Positions 8,204 to 14,959 of a DNA stretch of 24,122 nt are shown in pieces; position 1 is the first letter of the stretch, and every line of letters starts with the position of its first letter. This DNA is from Thermoleophilia bacterium. Its GTDB lineage: Bacteria > Actinomycetota > Thermoleophilia > Gaiellales > Gaiellaceae. Where the stretch lies: NCBI GenBank assembly GCA_025934335.1, contig JAICYG010000017.1, forward strand, positions 1-24,122, given 5' to 3'. The notes beneath the pieces are model-generated. The model had not been told where the DNA came from and searched no databases. It was given only the letters and a program-made list of their open reading frames with translations. Made by a program: the position numbers and the translations under genes.

Positions 8204-8991
8204 GCGACGCCGACCTCGACGCCTGCGCGACCCTGATCGACGAGCTCGCGCTCAGGGCGATCGACCGGATCGTCGCCGAGCGGCCGCGCCCCGACCAGGT
8301 CGCGACGAAGACGACGGCCGCCGACTGGGTGACGGAGACCGACCTCGCGGTCGAGCGGCTCGCGCGGGAGGCGATCGCCGCGCGCTTTCCAGAGCACCGC
8401 GTCGTCGGCGAGGAGCTCGGCGTCTCGGGCGACGAGGGAGCGGCGGCAGAGTGGCTGATCGACCCGGTCGACGGCACGACCAACTTCGTTCACGGACTGC
8501 CCGTCTCGTCGTTCAGCCTCTGCGTCTCCGACGAGACGGGGCCGGCGGCCGGCGCCGTCGCCGACCCCTACCGGCGCGAGGTTCTCTCCGCCGTGCGCGG
8601 CCGCGGCGCACTCCTGAACGGCCGCTCCATTCGCTGCTCGGACGCGACGACCCTGATGGGCGGCATCGTCCTGACGGAGCTGACCGCGCAGACGCTCTGG
8701 GACGGCATGGCGGAGCTGATGGCCGCGCTCGCCGACGCAGGCTGCGTGACGCGGATCATGGGCTCGAACGCGTTCTCGGTCGCGTCCGTCGGCGCCGGAC
8801 GGTGCCTCGCGACGGTGATCGGGCGCTTCAACCCCGGCGACTGCCTCGCCGGCACGCTGATCGCCCGCGAGGCGGGCGCCGTGGCGACGGGCCCGTCCGG
8901 CGCTCCGCGTGAGGGCGAGCTCCTCCTCTGCAGCGCCCCCGGCGTGGTCGACGCCCTGCTCCCGCTCGTGACCGGGGCGGCGGTGCCGTGA
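8197..8991 (+). CDS. Inositol monophosphatase family phosphatase
   Basis: A 264-residue Mg-dependent phosphatase of the IMPase/FBPase/CysQ superfamily. Catalytic signatures are DWVTETD (43-49), the GEE ligand (Glu72), and IDPVDGTTNFVHGLP with Asp89, Asp92 and Thr94-95. The final metal Asp is about residue 215 in a D-x-x-A-G motif whose usual preceding Trp is replaced (NPGD). Family members act on inositol phosphates, histidinol phosphate, fructose bisphosphate or PAP. The location between a GDPD and a Gfo/Idh dehydrogenase, in a region with iolB and iolD, favours inositol phosphate. Start is GTG 8197 inside the end of the GDPD gene; its stop overlaps the LacI start by GTGA. Confidence 0.9.
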   Translation: MLSDADLDACATLIDELALRAIDRIVAERPRPDQVATKTTAADWVTETDLAVERLAREAIAARFPEHRVVGEELGVSGDEGAAAEWLIDPVDGTTNFVHGLPVSSFSLCVSDETGPAAGAVADPYRREVLSAVRGRGALLNGRSIRCSDATTLMGGIVLTELTAQTLWDGMAELMAALADAGCVTRIMGSNAFSVASVGAGRCLATVIGRFNPGDCLAGTLIAREAGAVATGPSGAPREGELLLCSAPGVVDALLPLVTGAAVP

Positions 8992-10010
8992 GCGACGAGG
9001 CCCTCCTCCCGCGGCGGCCGACGCTGGTCGACGTGGCACGGCTCGCCCAGGTAGCGCCGTCGACCGCGTCGCGCGCGCTCAAGGAGAGCCCGCGCATCAG
9101 TGAGGAGACGCGGCTCCGGGTCCGGGCCGCCGCGCGGGGCCTCGGCTACCAGCCGAACCGCGTCGCCCAGTCGCTGCGGGCGATGGCAGCGCCGTTCGTC
9201 GGCATCGTCGTGCCCGACATCGCGATCACGTTCTACAGCCGGTTCGTGAAGGGCGCGCAGGAAGTGCTCGAGGCGGCGGGATACCAGGCGCTCGTCCTCA
9301 ACACGGAGCGTGAGGCGGGGCACGAGGAGGTGGCGCTCCGCACGCTCGAGGGGCACCGCGTGCGCGGCATCCTGCTCGCGACGTCGCGGCCGGACGCGCC
9401 CGAGCCTCACATCCCCACCGTCTACTTCGACAGCCTCGCGCCGGGGCGAGGCGCCGCGCGTGTCGCGCTCGCGAACGCCCAGGGGATGGACCTGCTCGTC
9501 GGCCACCTCGCGGCGCACGGCCACGAGCGGATCGGGTACATCGGCGGCCCGCCCACGTTCACCTCGGGCGCCGAGCGGCTCGCGGGCTTCCGGCTGGCGG
9601 CGGAGCGCCTCGGGCTCGACGCCCGCGCCGCGTATGTCGAGATCGCCGACTCGACCTGGTCGGCGGACAGCGCCGGCGCGGCGATGACGCGCCTGCTCGC
9701 GCTCGCGGAGCCGCCGACGGCAGTCGTCGCCTCCGGCGACACCCTCGCGCTCGGCGCGATCGGTGCCTGCCGTGCGGCGGGGCGGCGCGTGCCGGACGAC
9801 CTCGCGCTCGTCACGTTCGACGATCCGCTCTTCGGCGCGCTCTTCGACCCGCCGCTGACCGCCCTGCGGCGAAGCGACCACGAGCTCGGCCGCCGCGCCG
9901 CCGGGCTCCTGCTCGCGAGCCTCGCCGGCGGAAACGGCGACGGGCCGGCCGAGCTGCGGCTCCCGGTCGAGCTGGTCGTTCGTCGCTCCTGCGGCTGCCC
10001 GGCCGCTTAG
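8988..10010 (+). CDS. LacI/GalR family transcriptional regulator
   Basis: A 340-residue repressor. The N-terminal helix-turn-helix covers about residues 12-31 (TLVDVARLAQVAPSTASRAL), followed by the family GYQPN turn and hinge helix with the conserved Leu (SLR, about 62-64) that inserts at a central CpG in family operators. The rest is a periplasmic-binding-protein-like effector domain, starting at VGIVVPDI and ending with a short Cys-containing tail. It lies inside the operon it probably controls, and the two AACGTT-centred sites around the promoter at 2203-2282 are the natural targets, giving negative autoregulation. The effector is likely the imported substrate or a breakdown product (inference). 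Confidence 0.93.
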   Translation: MSDEALLPRRPTLVDVARLAQVAPSTASRALKESPRISEETRLRVRAAARGLGYQPNRVAQSLRAMAAPFVGIVVPDIAITFYSRFVKGAQEVLEAAGYQALVLNTEREAGHEEVALRTLEGHRVRGILLATSRPDAPEPHIPTVYFDSLAPGRGAARVALANAQGMDLLVGHLAAHGHERIGYIGGPPTFTSGAERLAGFRLAAERLGLDARAAYVEIADSTWSADSAGAAMTRLLALAEPPTAVVASGDTLALGAIGACRAAGRRVPDDLALVTFDDPLFGALFDPPLTALRRSDHELGRRAAGLLLASLAGGNGDGPAELRLPVELVVRRSCGCPAA

Positions 10011-11486
10011 GTGAACGTCCTTCTCGTCCTCGTCGACAGCCTCAACCGCGCCGACGTCCCCGCCTACGGGACGGCCGAGGTGGCCCTCCCGAACCTCGAC
10101 CGCCTCGCGCGCCGCGCGTTCCGGTTCGACAATCACTTCGTCGGCAGCCTTCCCTGCATGCCGGCGCGGCGCGAGCTGTACGCCGGGTTCAAGGAGCTCC
10201 TCTGGCGGCCGTGGGGTCCGCTCGAGCCGGCGGACGCCCGGCTGCCCCGCCTCGTGCAGCGTGCGGGACTCCGCACGGCGATCGTGACCGACCACTACCA
10301 CTACTGGGAGGAGTCGGCGAACGGCTACCTGCAGTCGTTCCAGCAGACGGAGCTCGTGCGCGGGCACGAGTGGGACAACTGGCGCGGCCCGGTGCCCGCC
10401 GACGAGCCGGTGCCGGCCTGGGTCGAGCGGATCGAGCGCTGGCGCCCCGGCGCCGGCCGCCGCTACTACGCGAACGTCCGCGACTTCGAGACGGAGGAGG
10501 ACTTCTTCCCCGCCCGCACGTTCCGCGCTGCGGCCGCGCGGCTCGCGAGCCTGCGCCCTCCGTTCTTCCTGCAGGTCGAGTCGTTCGACGTGCACGAGCC
10601 GTTCCACGTGCCGGAGCCGTATCGCTCGCGCTTCGGCGATCCCGCCGACGACGACCGCTTCACGCTGTGGCCGCCGTATCAGGATCCCGACGCGCTCGCT
10701 GCCTTCATGGCGGAGACGACGCCGGAGGAGCTCGCGTTCGTGCGCGCGCGCTACCTCGCGAAGGTCGCGATGGTCGACCGCTGGCTCGGCATGCTGCTCG
10801 ACGTGCTCGACGAGCGCGCGCTCTGGGACTCGACGGCCGTGCTCTTCACGACCGACCACGGCCACGACCTCGGCACGCGCGGCTTCTTCGGGAAGCAGTA
10901 CCCGCACTGGGAAAGTCACGCGCGCATCCCGCTTCTCGTCTGGCACCCCGCCTTCCCGGGCGGCGGCCGCGGCATCGACGCGCTCACGTCGACGGTCGAC
11001 CTCTTCGCGACGATCGCCGAGCTCGCGGACGCCGACGCCGAGGCGCAGCACGGGCGTAGCCTCGTGCCGCTGCTCGCCGGCAGGTCCGCCGAGCGCGACG
11101 GCCTCCTGTACGGCACCTTCGGCCAGGGCGTCTGCTGCACCGACGGCGAATGGACGCTCTTCAAGTCCCCAGCGGCCCACGGTCCCCTCTACGCGTACTC
11201 GTCGCTGCTCGTCGAGTCGCGGGACGGCAAGGGCGTCGGCCTGCCGGTCGAGCAGGGTCACTTCGTCCCCGGCGTGCCCTTGCCGCAGTGGCGGATCCCC
11301 GCCGAGGTGCGGCCGCGCTCGCGCGAGGACTTCCTCTTCCACCGGCCGACCGACCCGGCGCAGGAGCGAAACCTGTGGGACGACGAGCCCGCGCAGCGTG
11401 GGCGCATGCTCGAGCTGCTGCGTGCGCTCGTCGAGAGCGAGGGCGCGCCGCCCGAGCAGTTCGAGCGCCTCGGCCTTCAGGCCTGA
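10011..11486 (+). CDS. Sulfatase-family hydrolase, Cys-type (formylglycine), cytoplasmic
   Basis: A 491-residue alkaline-phosphatase-superfamily hydrolase. The maturation motif CMPAR (Cys49 to Arg53) fits C-x-P-x-R, where Cys is converted to formylglycine. Metal-site residues are Asp9 (VDSLN), Asp282-His283 (TTDHGHD) and a downstream Lys295. The C-terminal DPAQERNLWDD is also typical. No signal peptide is present, so it acts inside the cell on imported or internal substrate. The same fold and motif also occur in phosphonate monoester hydrolases/phosphodiesterases, so a sulfate ester or a phosphodiester are both possible. GTG 10011 follows the lacI stop with no gap, placing it in the operon. 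No formylglycine-generating enzyme gene is in the window. The 3' end overlaps the convergent nucleotidyltransferase by 10 bases. Confidence 0.9.
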   Translation: MNVLLVLVDSLNRADVPAYGTAEVALPNLDRLARRAFRFDNHFVGSLPCMPARRELYAGFKELLWRPWGPLEPADARLPRLVQRAGLRTAIVTDHYHYWEESANGYLQSFQQTELVRGHEWDNWRGPVPADEPVPAWVERIERWRPGAGRRYYANVRDFETEEDFFPARTFRAAAARLASLRPPFFLQVESFDVHEPFHVPEPYRSRFGDPADDDRFTLWPPYQDPDALAAFMAETTPEELAFVRARYLAKVAMVDRWLGMLLDVLDERALWDSTAVLFTTDHGHDLGTRGFFGKQYPHWESHARIPLLVWHPAFPGGGRGIDALTSTVDLFATIAELADADAEAQHGRSLVPLLAGRSAERDGLLYGTFGQGVCCTDGEWTLFKSPAAHGPLYAYSSLLVESRDGKGVGLPVEQGHFVPGVPLPQWRIPAEVRPRSREDFLFHRPTDPAQERNLWDDEPAQRGRMLELLRALVESEGAPPEQFERLGLQA

Positions 11487-12253
11487 GTAGCAGCCGTCGC
11501 GAAAGCGGTCGTTTCCGCGACCATTGCTGCCGGCGCCGTCTGGTGCACGCGCTGCCACGGGTCTGCGCGGTCCTCGAGCGCCGCGCGGATCAGCGGGTGC
11601 CAGCGCTCCTCGAGCGCCTCGAGCGCCCACCTCCCTGCCTCGCGCTTCGACGCGAGCCGGCCGTGCGCGAGCGTGTAGCGCATGCGGCAGCACGAGAGCA
11701 CCATGTACGGCTGCTCCCATCTCGTCAGCTCACCGCGAGCCTCGCGCGCCCAGTCGGCCGTCTCCTGCAGCTTGCGCCGCGCCTCCGCGCGCAGGTCATC
11801 GGGGTCGACCGGCAGCGCGACGCTCGCGGGGGATGCACCGGCGAGCGCGACACCGTGCTCGCGCAGCGTCCAGCGGGTGAGAGCCGTGTTGCAGTGGGCG
11901 TGCCACACGAGCTCACGCGCGCCGTTGTCGAGGAAGAAGAGCGGCCGCCGCTCCCGGTCGAGGCGCCGGAGCACCGCCGCCGGGACGTACGAGCCCTCGA
12001 GGTGCTGCGCCCACGCGACCGGCAGGTCGAAGATGCGGCCGTGGAGCGCCTGGAGCTCTTCCTGCTCGCGGGCGGAGAGCGCCCGCTCCGTCGCGACGAG
12101 GAAGTCGACGTCGCTGTGCTCGTCGGCGTCGCCGAGCGCGAAGGACCCGAGGAGGTACACGCCGCGCAGGTTCTGCGGGAGGGCCCGCTGCACACCGGCA
12201 ACGAGCTCCTCGAGCACGCCGTTCAGGTCCGGAAAGGGTGTCGGCTCAGTCAA
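11477..12253 (-). CDS. AadA-like nucleotidyltransferase (aminoglycoside adenylyltransferase domain)
   Basis: A 258-residue protein with an N-terminal nucleotidyltransferase fold: GS at 36-37 and SDVDF with metal-binding Asp48 and Asp50. The C-terminal helical domain resembles the AadA/DUF4111 type, with a CCRMRYTLAHGRLASK stretch and WALEALEERW. Known relatives transfer AMP to hydroxyls of streptomycin or spectinomycin, whose cores are aminocyclitols. Chromosomal copies in soil actinobacteria are often of unknown function. The ATG at 12253 lies within the end of iolB (8-base overlap), so the two are co-translated. Resistance should not be assumed from the domain alone. Confidence 0.82.
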   Translation of the reverse strand: MTEPTPFPDLNGVLEELVAGVQRALPQNLRGVYLLGSFALGDADEHSDVDFLVATERALSAREQEELQALHGRIFDLPVAWAQHLEGSYVPAAVLRRLDRERRPLFFLDNGARELVWHAHCNTALTRWTLREHGVALAGASPASVALPVDPDDLRAEARRKLQETADWAREARGELTRWEQPYMVLSCCRMRYTLAHGRLASKREAGRWALEALEERWHPLIRAALEDRADPWQRVHQTAPAAMVAETTAFATAATQA

Positions 12254-12995
12254 AGCCGGGAGCGACCGATACCCGCCACTCCCGTACCGGACCGGCCATC
12301 ACGTTCAGGTAGTAGAGGTCGACGCGCGGGTCGCCCGCGACGGGGTGGTAGCCGCGCGGGACGAGCACGACGTCGCCGTCCCCGGCGGCGACCGCCTCGT
12401 CGAGGCCGTCGTCCGTGTAGACGCGCTGGAACGCGAAGCCACGCCCTCCCCGCAGGCGGTGGTAGTACGTCTCCTCGAGCGCGCGCTCGCGCGGCGGGTC
12501 GTCGCGGTCGTGCTTGTGGGGCGGGAAGCTCGACCAGTGCCCGGCCGGCGTGATCACCTCGGTGACGAGCAGGGACTCGGCCGGCTCGCTCTCCATCAGG
12601 ATGTTCGCGATGAAGCGCTCCTCCGTCCCCGAGCCGCGGGTGACGAGCTCGGGCGAGTCGAGCAGGCGAGGCTCGAGGCCGCCGCGGGCCGGCGCCGTGC
12701 AGACCGCGAGCTCGCCCTCTCCCTCCGCCCACCAGGGCGCTCCCGGCGGCACGTAGAGCGCCGTCGGCGGACCGTCGAACACGCTCGCGCGCGACGCCTC
12801 GCCGAGCCCGGACAGGGAGCACGAGCCCTCGAGCAGGACGACGCACGTCTCCCGTTCCTCCTCGAGCCGCTCGAGCCGCCCGGCGAGGTGGTGAACGGCG
12901 AAGCCGACGTACGTCCAGCCGGCGCTCTCGGGAGTGATCGAGACGAGCGCACCGTCGACTCCCGGCGGCGCGCTCCGGACCCGTAGCGCGCTCAT
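12246..12995 (-). CDS. iolB: 5-deoxy-glucuronate isomerase
   Basis: A 249-residue double-cupin isomerase that converts 5-deoxy-D-glucuronate to 2-deoxy-5-keto-D-gluconate, the step after IolD in myo-inositol breakdown. The metal site is clear: PPHKHD (His160, His162), the LEETYYHR segment (Glu175) and GYHP (His217). Length and order match IolB. ATG 12995 has GGAG about 10 bases upstream, inside the palindrome at 12998-13011. The gene is divergent from iolD across 53 bases and co-translated with the downstream nucleotidyltransferase. Confidence 0.94.
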   Translation of the reverse strand: MSALRVRSAPPGVDGALVSITPESAGWTYVGFAVHHLAGRLERLEEERETCVVLLEGSCSLSGLGEASRASVFDGPPTALYVPPGAPWWAEGEGELAVCTAPARGGLEPRLLDSPELVTRGSGTEERFIANILMESEPAESLLVTEVITPAGHWSSFPPHKHDRDDPPRERALEETYYHRLRGGRGFAFQRVYTDDGLDEAVAAGDGDVVLVPRGYHPVAGDPRVDLYYLNVMAGPVREWRVSVAPGFD

Positions 12996-12997
12996 CG

Positions 12998-13011
12998 CTG
13001 GAACGCTCCAG
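12998..13011. promoter_or_regulatory. Palindromic CTGGA-ACGC-TCCAG site between iolB and iolD
   Basis: CTGGAACGCTCCAG has perfect 5-bp arms around ACGC and a central CpG, as in LacI-family operators. It lies 3-16 bases before the iolB start and upstream of the iolD -10 box, so one bound protein could act on both genes. It differs from the AACGTT sites at 2203-2282, so another regulator may be involved. It also overlaps the iolB ribosome-binding site. Confidence 0.4.
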
Positions 13012-13034
13012 GCATCCCGGTCAAGTCAACCATC

Positions 13035-13040
13035 TAGAGT
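13035..13040 (+). promoter_or_regulatory. -10 element TAGAGT of iolD
   Basis: TAGAGT fits the actinobacterial TAnnnT -10 and ends 8 bases before the iolD GTG. No Shine-Dalgarno sequence is present, so transcription probably starts at or next to the start codon. No good -35 is visible. Confidence 0.5.
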
Positions 13041-13048
13041 CATCGTCC

Positions 13049-14917
13049 GTGAGGCTGACCGCCGCCCAGGCGCTCCTGCGGTTCCTCGCCGCGCAACTCG
13101 TGGAGCGCGACGGAGCACGCCGGCCGTTCTTCGGCGGCTGCTTCGGCATCTTCGGGCACGGCAACGTCGCCGGCATCGGGCAGGCGCTGTACGAGCATCC
13201 CGACCTCCTCACCTACTACCAGGCGCGGAACGAGCAGGCGATGGTGCACGCCGCCGTCGGGTACGCGCGGCAGCTGAACCGGCTCGGCGCCCTCGTCTGC
13301 ACGAGCTCGATCGGCCCCGGCGCGACCAACATGGTCACCGGCGCCGCGCTCGCCACGATCAACCGGCTGCCCGTGCTGCTCGTGCCGGGCGACGTCTTCG
13401 CGTCGCGTCGGCCGGACCCCGTCCTGCAGCAGCTGGAGGCGACCGGCCGCGGCGACGTCTCCGTCAACGACTGCTTCGTTCCCGTCTCGCGCTACTTCGA
13501 CCGGATCGAGCGGCCGGAGCAGGTCGTCCCGGCGGCACTCGCCGCCATGCGCGTCCTGACGAGCCAGGCCGAAACCGGCGCCGTCACCCTCGCCTTCCCC
13601 CAGGACGTGCAGGCCGAGGCCTTCGACGTGCCCGACGAGTTCCTCGCCGAGCGCGTCTGGCACGTCGGCCGGCCGCTTCCCGACGCGGCTGCGCTCGCCC
13701 GTGCGGCCGAGCTGCTTCGCGGCGCCCGGCGGCCGCTGATCGTCGCGGGCGGCGGGACGATCTACTCCGAAGCGACCAGGGCGCTGCGAGCGCTCGTCGA
13801 GGCGACGGGCATCCCCGTCTGCGAGACGCAGGCGGGTAAGGGCTCGCTGCCCTACGACCACGCTTCGAGCCTCGGCGCCGTCGGCGCCACCGGGACGTTC
13901 GCGGCGAACCGCGCCGCGGCCGCCGCCGACGTCGTGCTCGGCGTCGGCACGCGCTGGTCGGACTTCACGACCGCCTCGAAGACCGCTTTCCGCGATCCCA
14001 GCGTCCGGTTCGTCAACCTGAACGTCGCAGAGATCGACGCCGCCAAGCACGCGGGGCTCGCGCTCGTCGGCGACGCGCGGGCGACGCTCGAGCGGCTCGC
14101 CGAGCTGCTCGACGGCCACGAGGTGGACGCCGCCTACCGCTCCGAAGCGGCAGAGCTCTCCCGTGCGTGGGACGAGGAGGTCGGCCGCCTCTACGCGCTC
14201 GGCCACGATCCACTGCCCGCGCAGAGCGAGATCATCGGCGCCGTCAACGAGGCGTCACGCCCGCAGGACGTCGTGGTCTGCGCCGCCGGCTCGATGCCCG
14301 GCGACCTGCACAAGCTCTGGCGGACGCGCGACCCGAAGGGCTACCACGTCGAGTACGGCTACTCGTGCATGGGGTACGAGATCCCCGGCGGGCTCGGCGT
14401 CAAGCTCGCGGCGCCCGAGCGGGAGGTGTTCGTCCTGATCGGCGACGGCTCCTACCTGATGCTGCCGTCGGAGATCGTCACGTCGGTGCAGGAAGGGCTG
14501 AAGCTCGTGATCGTGCTCGTCGACAATCGCGGCTTCGCGTCGATCGGGGCGCTCTCGCGCTCGCTCGGCACGGACGGCTTCGGCACGCTCTACCGCTATC
14601 GCCGCGACGACTCGCTCGGCACCGACTCGGCCGACTCCGAGGCGTACCTGCCGGTCGACCTCGCGGCGAACGCGGAGTCGCTCGGTGCGCGCGTGCTCCG
14701 CGCCGGCGGCGTCGACGAGCTGCGCGACGCGTTGCGAGCGGCACAGGCGGAGACGCGGACGACGGTGATCGTCGTCCCGGCCGACCGCCACGAGGGCGTG
14801 CCGAGCTACGAGAGCTGGTGGGACGTGCCGGTCGCCGAGGTGGCGGAGTCGGACGGCGTCCGGGCGGCGCGTGCCGGCTACGAGAGCGCCCGGACCGCCG
14901 CGCGACAGCACCTGTGA
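13049..14917 (+). CDS. iolD: 3D-(3,5/4)-trihydroxycyclohexane-1,2-dione acylhydrolase (ThDP enzyme)
   Basis: A 622-residue thiamine-diphosphate enzyme that opens the inositol ring: it hydrolyses the trihydroxycyclohexanedione made by IolE to 5-deoxy-glucuronate. The N-terminal FFGGCFGIFGHGNVAGIG block is characteristic, the ThDP-activating Glu is about residue 61 (ARNEQAM), and the cofactor-binding segment runs from GDGSYLM (about 465) to DNRGF (about 491). Length fits the family. GTG 13049 is chosen because the TAGAGT box ends 8 bases before it and the N-terminus (RLTAAQALLRFLA) matches relatives. It stands alone on the plus strand, divergent from iolB, with a stem-loop following the stop. 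Confidence 0.95.
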   Translation: MRLTAAQALLRFLAAQLVERDGARRPFFGGCFGIFGHGNVAGIGQALYEHPDLLTYYQARNEQAMVHAAVGYARQLNRLGALVCTSSIGPGATNMVTGAALATINRLPVLLVPGDVFASRRPDPVLQQLEATGRGDVSVNDCFVPVSRYFDRIERPEQVVPAALAAMRVLTSQAETGAVTLAFPQDVQAEAFDVPDEFLAERVWHVGRPLPDAAALARAAELLRGARRPLIVAGGGTIYSEATRALRALVEATGIPVCETQAGKGSLPYDHASSLGAVGATGTFAANRAAAAADVVLGVGTRWSDFTTASKTAFRDPSVRFVNLNVAEIDAAKHAGLALVGDARATLERLAELLDGHEVDAAYRSEAAELSRAWDEEVGRLYALGHDPLPAQSEIIGAVNEASRPQDVVVCAAGSMPGDLHKLWRTRDPKGYHVEYGYSCMGYEIPGGLGVKLAAPEREVFVLIGDGSYLMLPSEIVTSVQEGLKLVIVLVDNRGFASIGALSRSLGTDGFGTLYRYRRDDSLGTDSADSEAYLPVDLAANAESLGARVLRAGGVDELRDALRAAQAETRTTVIVVPADRHEGVPSYESWWDVPVAEVAESDGVRAARAGYESARTAARQHL

Positions 14918-14923
14918 CGAGCT

Positions 14924-14941
14924 GCCCCGGATCGCCGGGGC
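14924..14941 (+). terminator. 7-bp GC stem-loop after iolD
   Basis: GCCCCGG (14924-14930) pairs with CCGGGGC (14935-14941) around an ATCG loop, starting 7 bases after the iolD stop. It may end iolD transcription. It directly precedes the -10 box of the next gene. Confidence 0.5.
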
Positions 14942-14946
14942 TGTAG

Positions 14947-14952
14947 TAGCGT
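14947..14952 (+). promoter_or_regulatory. -10 element TAGCGT of the cyclase/AAA gene
   Basis: TAGCGT fits TAnnnT and ends 7 bases before the GTG start at 14960, where no Shine-Dalgarno sequence exists. This is the same arrangement as iolD and the HyuC-type gene, indicating a leaderless transcript. Confidence 0.5.
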
Positions 14953-14959
14953 CGCCCGT

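Noticed and set aside
8568..11720. A 1050-codon open frame on the minus strand
   Set aside because: It is antisense to the IMPase, LacI and sulfatase genes, which all have clear family motifs. Its product is low-complexity Arg/Glu/Ala-rich, as expected from GC-biased codons read in reverse.
11477..12253. Calling the AadA-like protein an antibiotic-resistance gene
   Set aside because: There is no mobile element or resistance context; it is coupled to iolB, and the domain alone does not show resistance.
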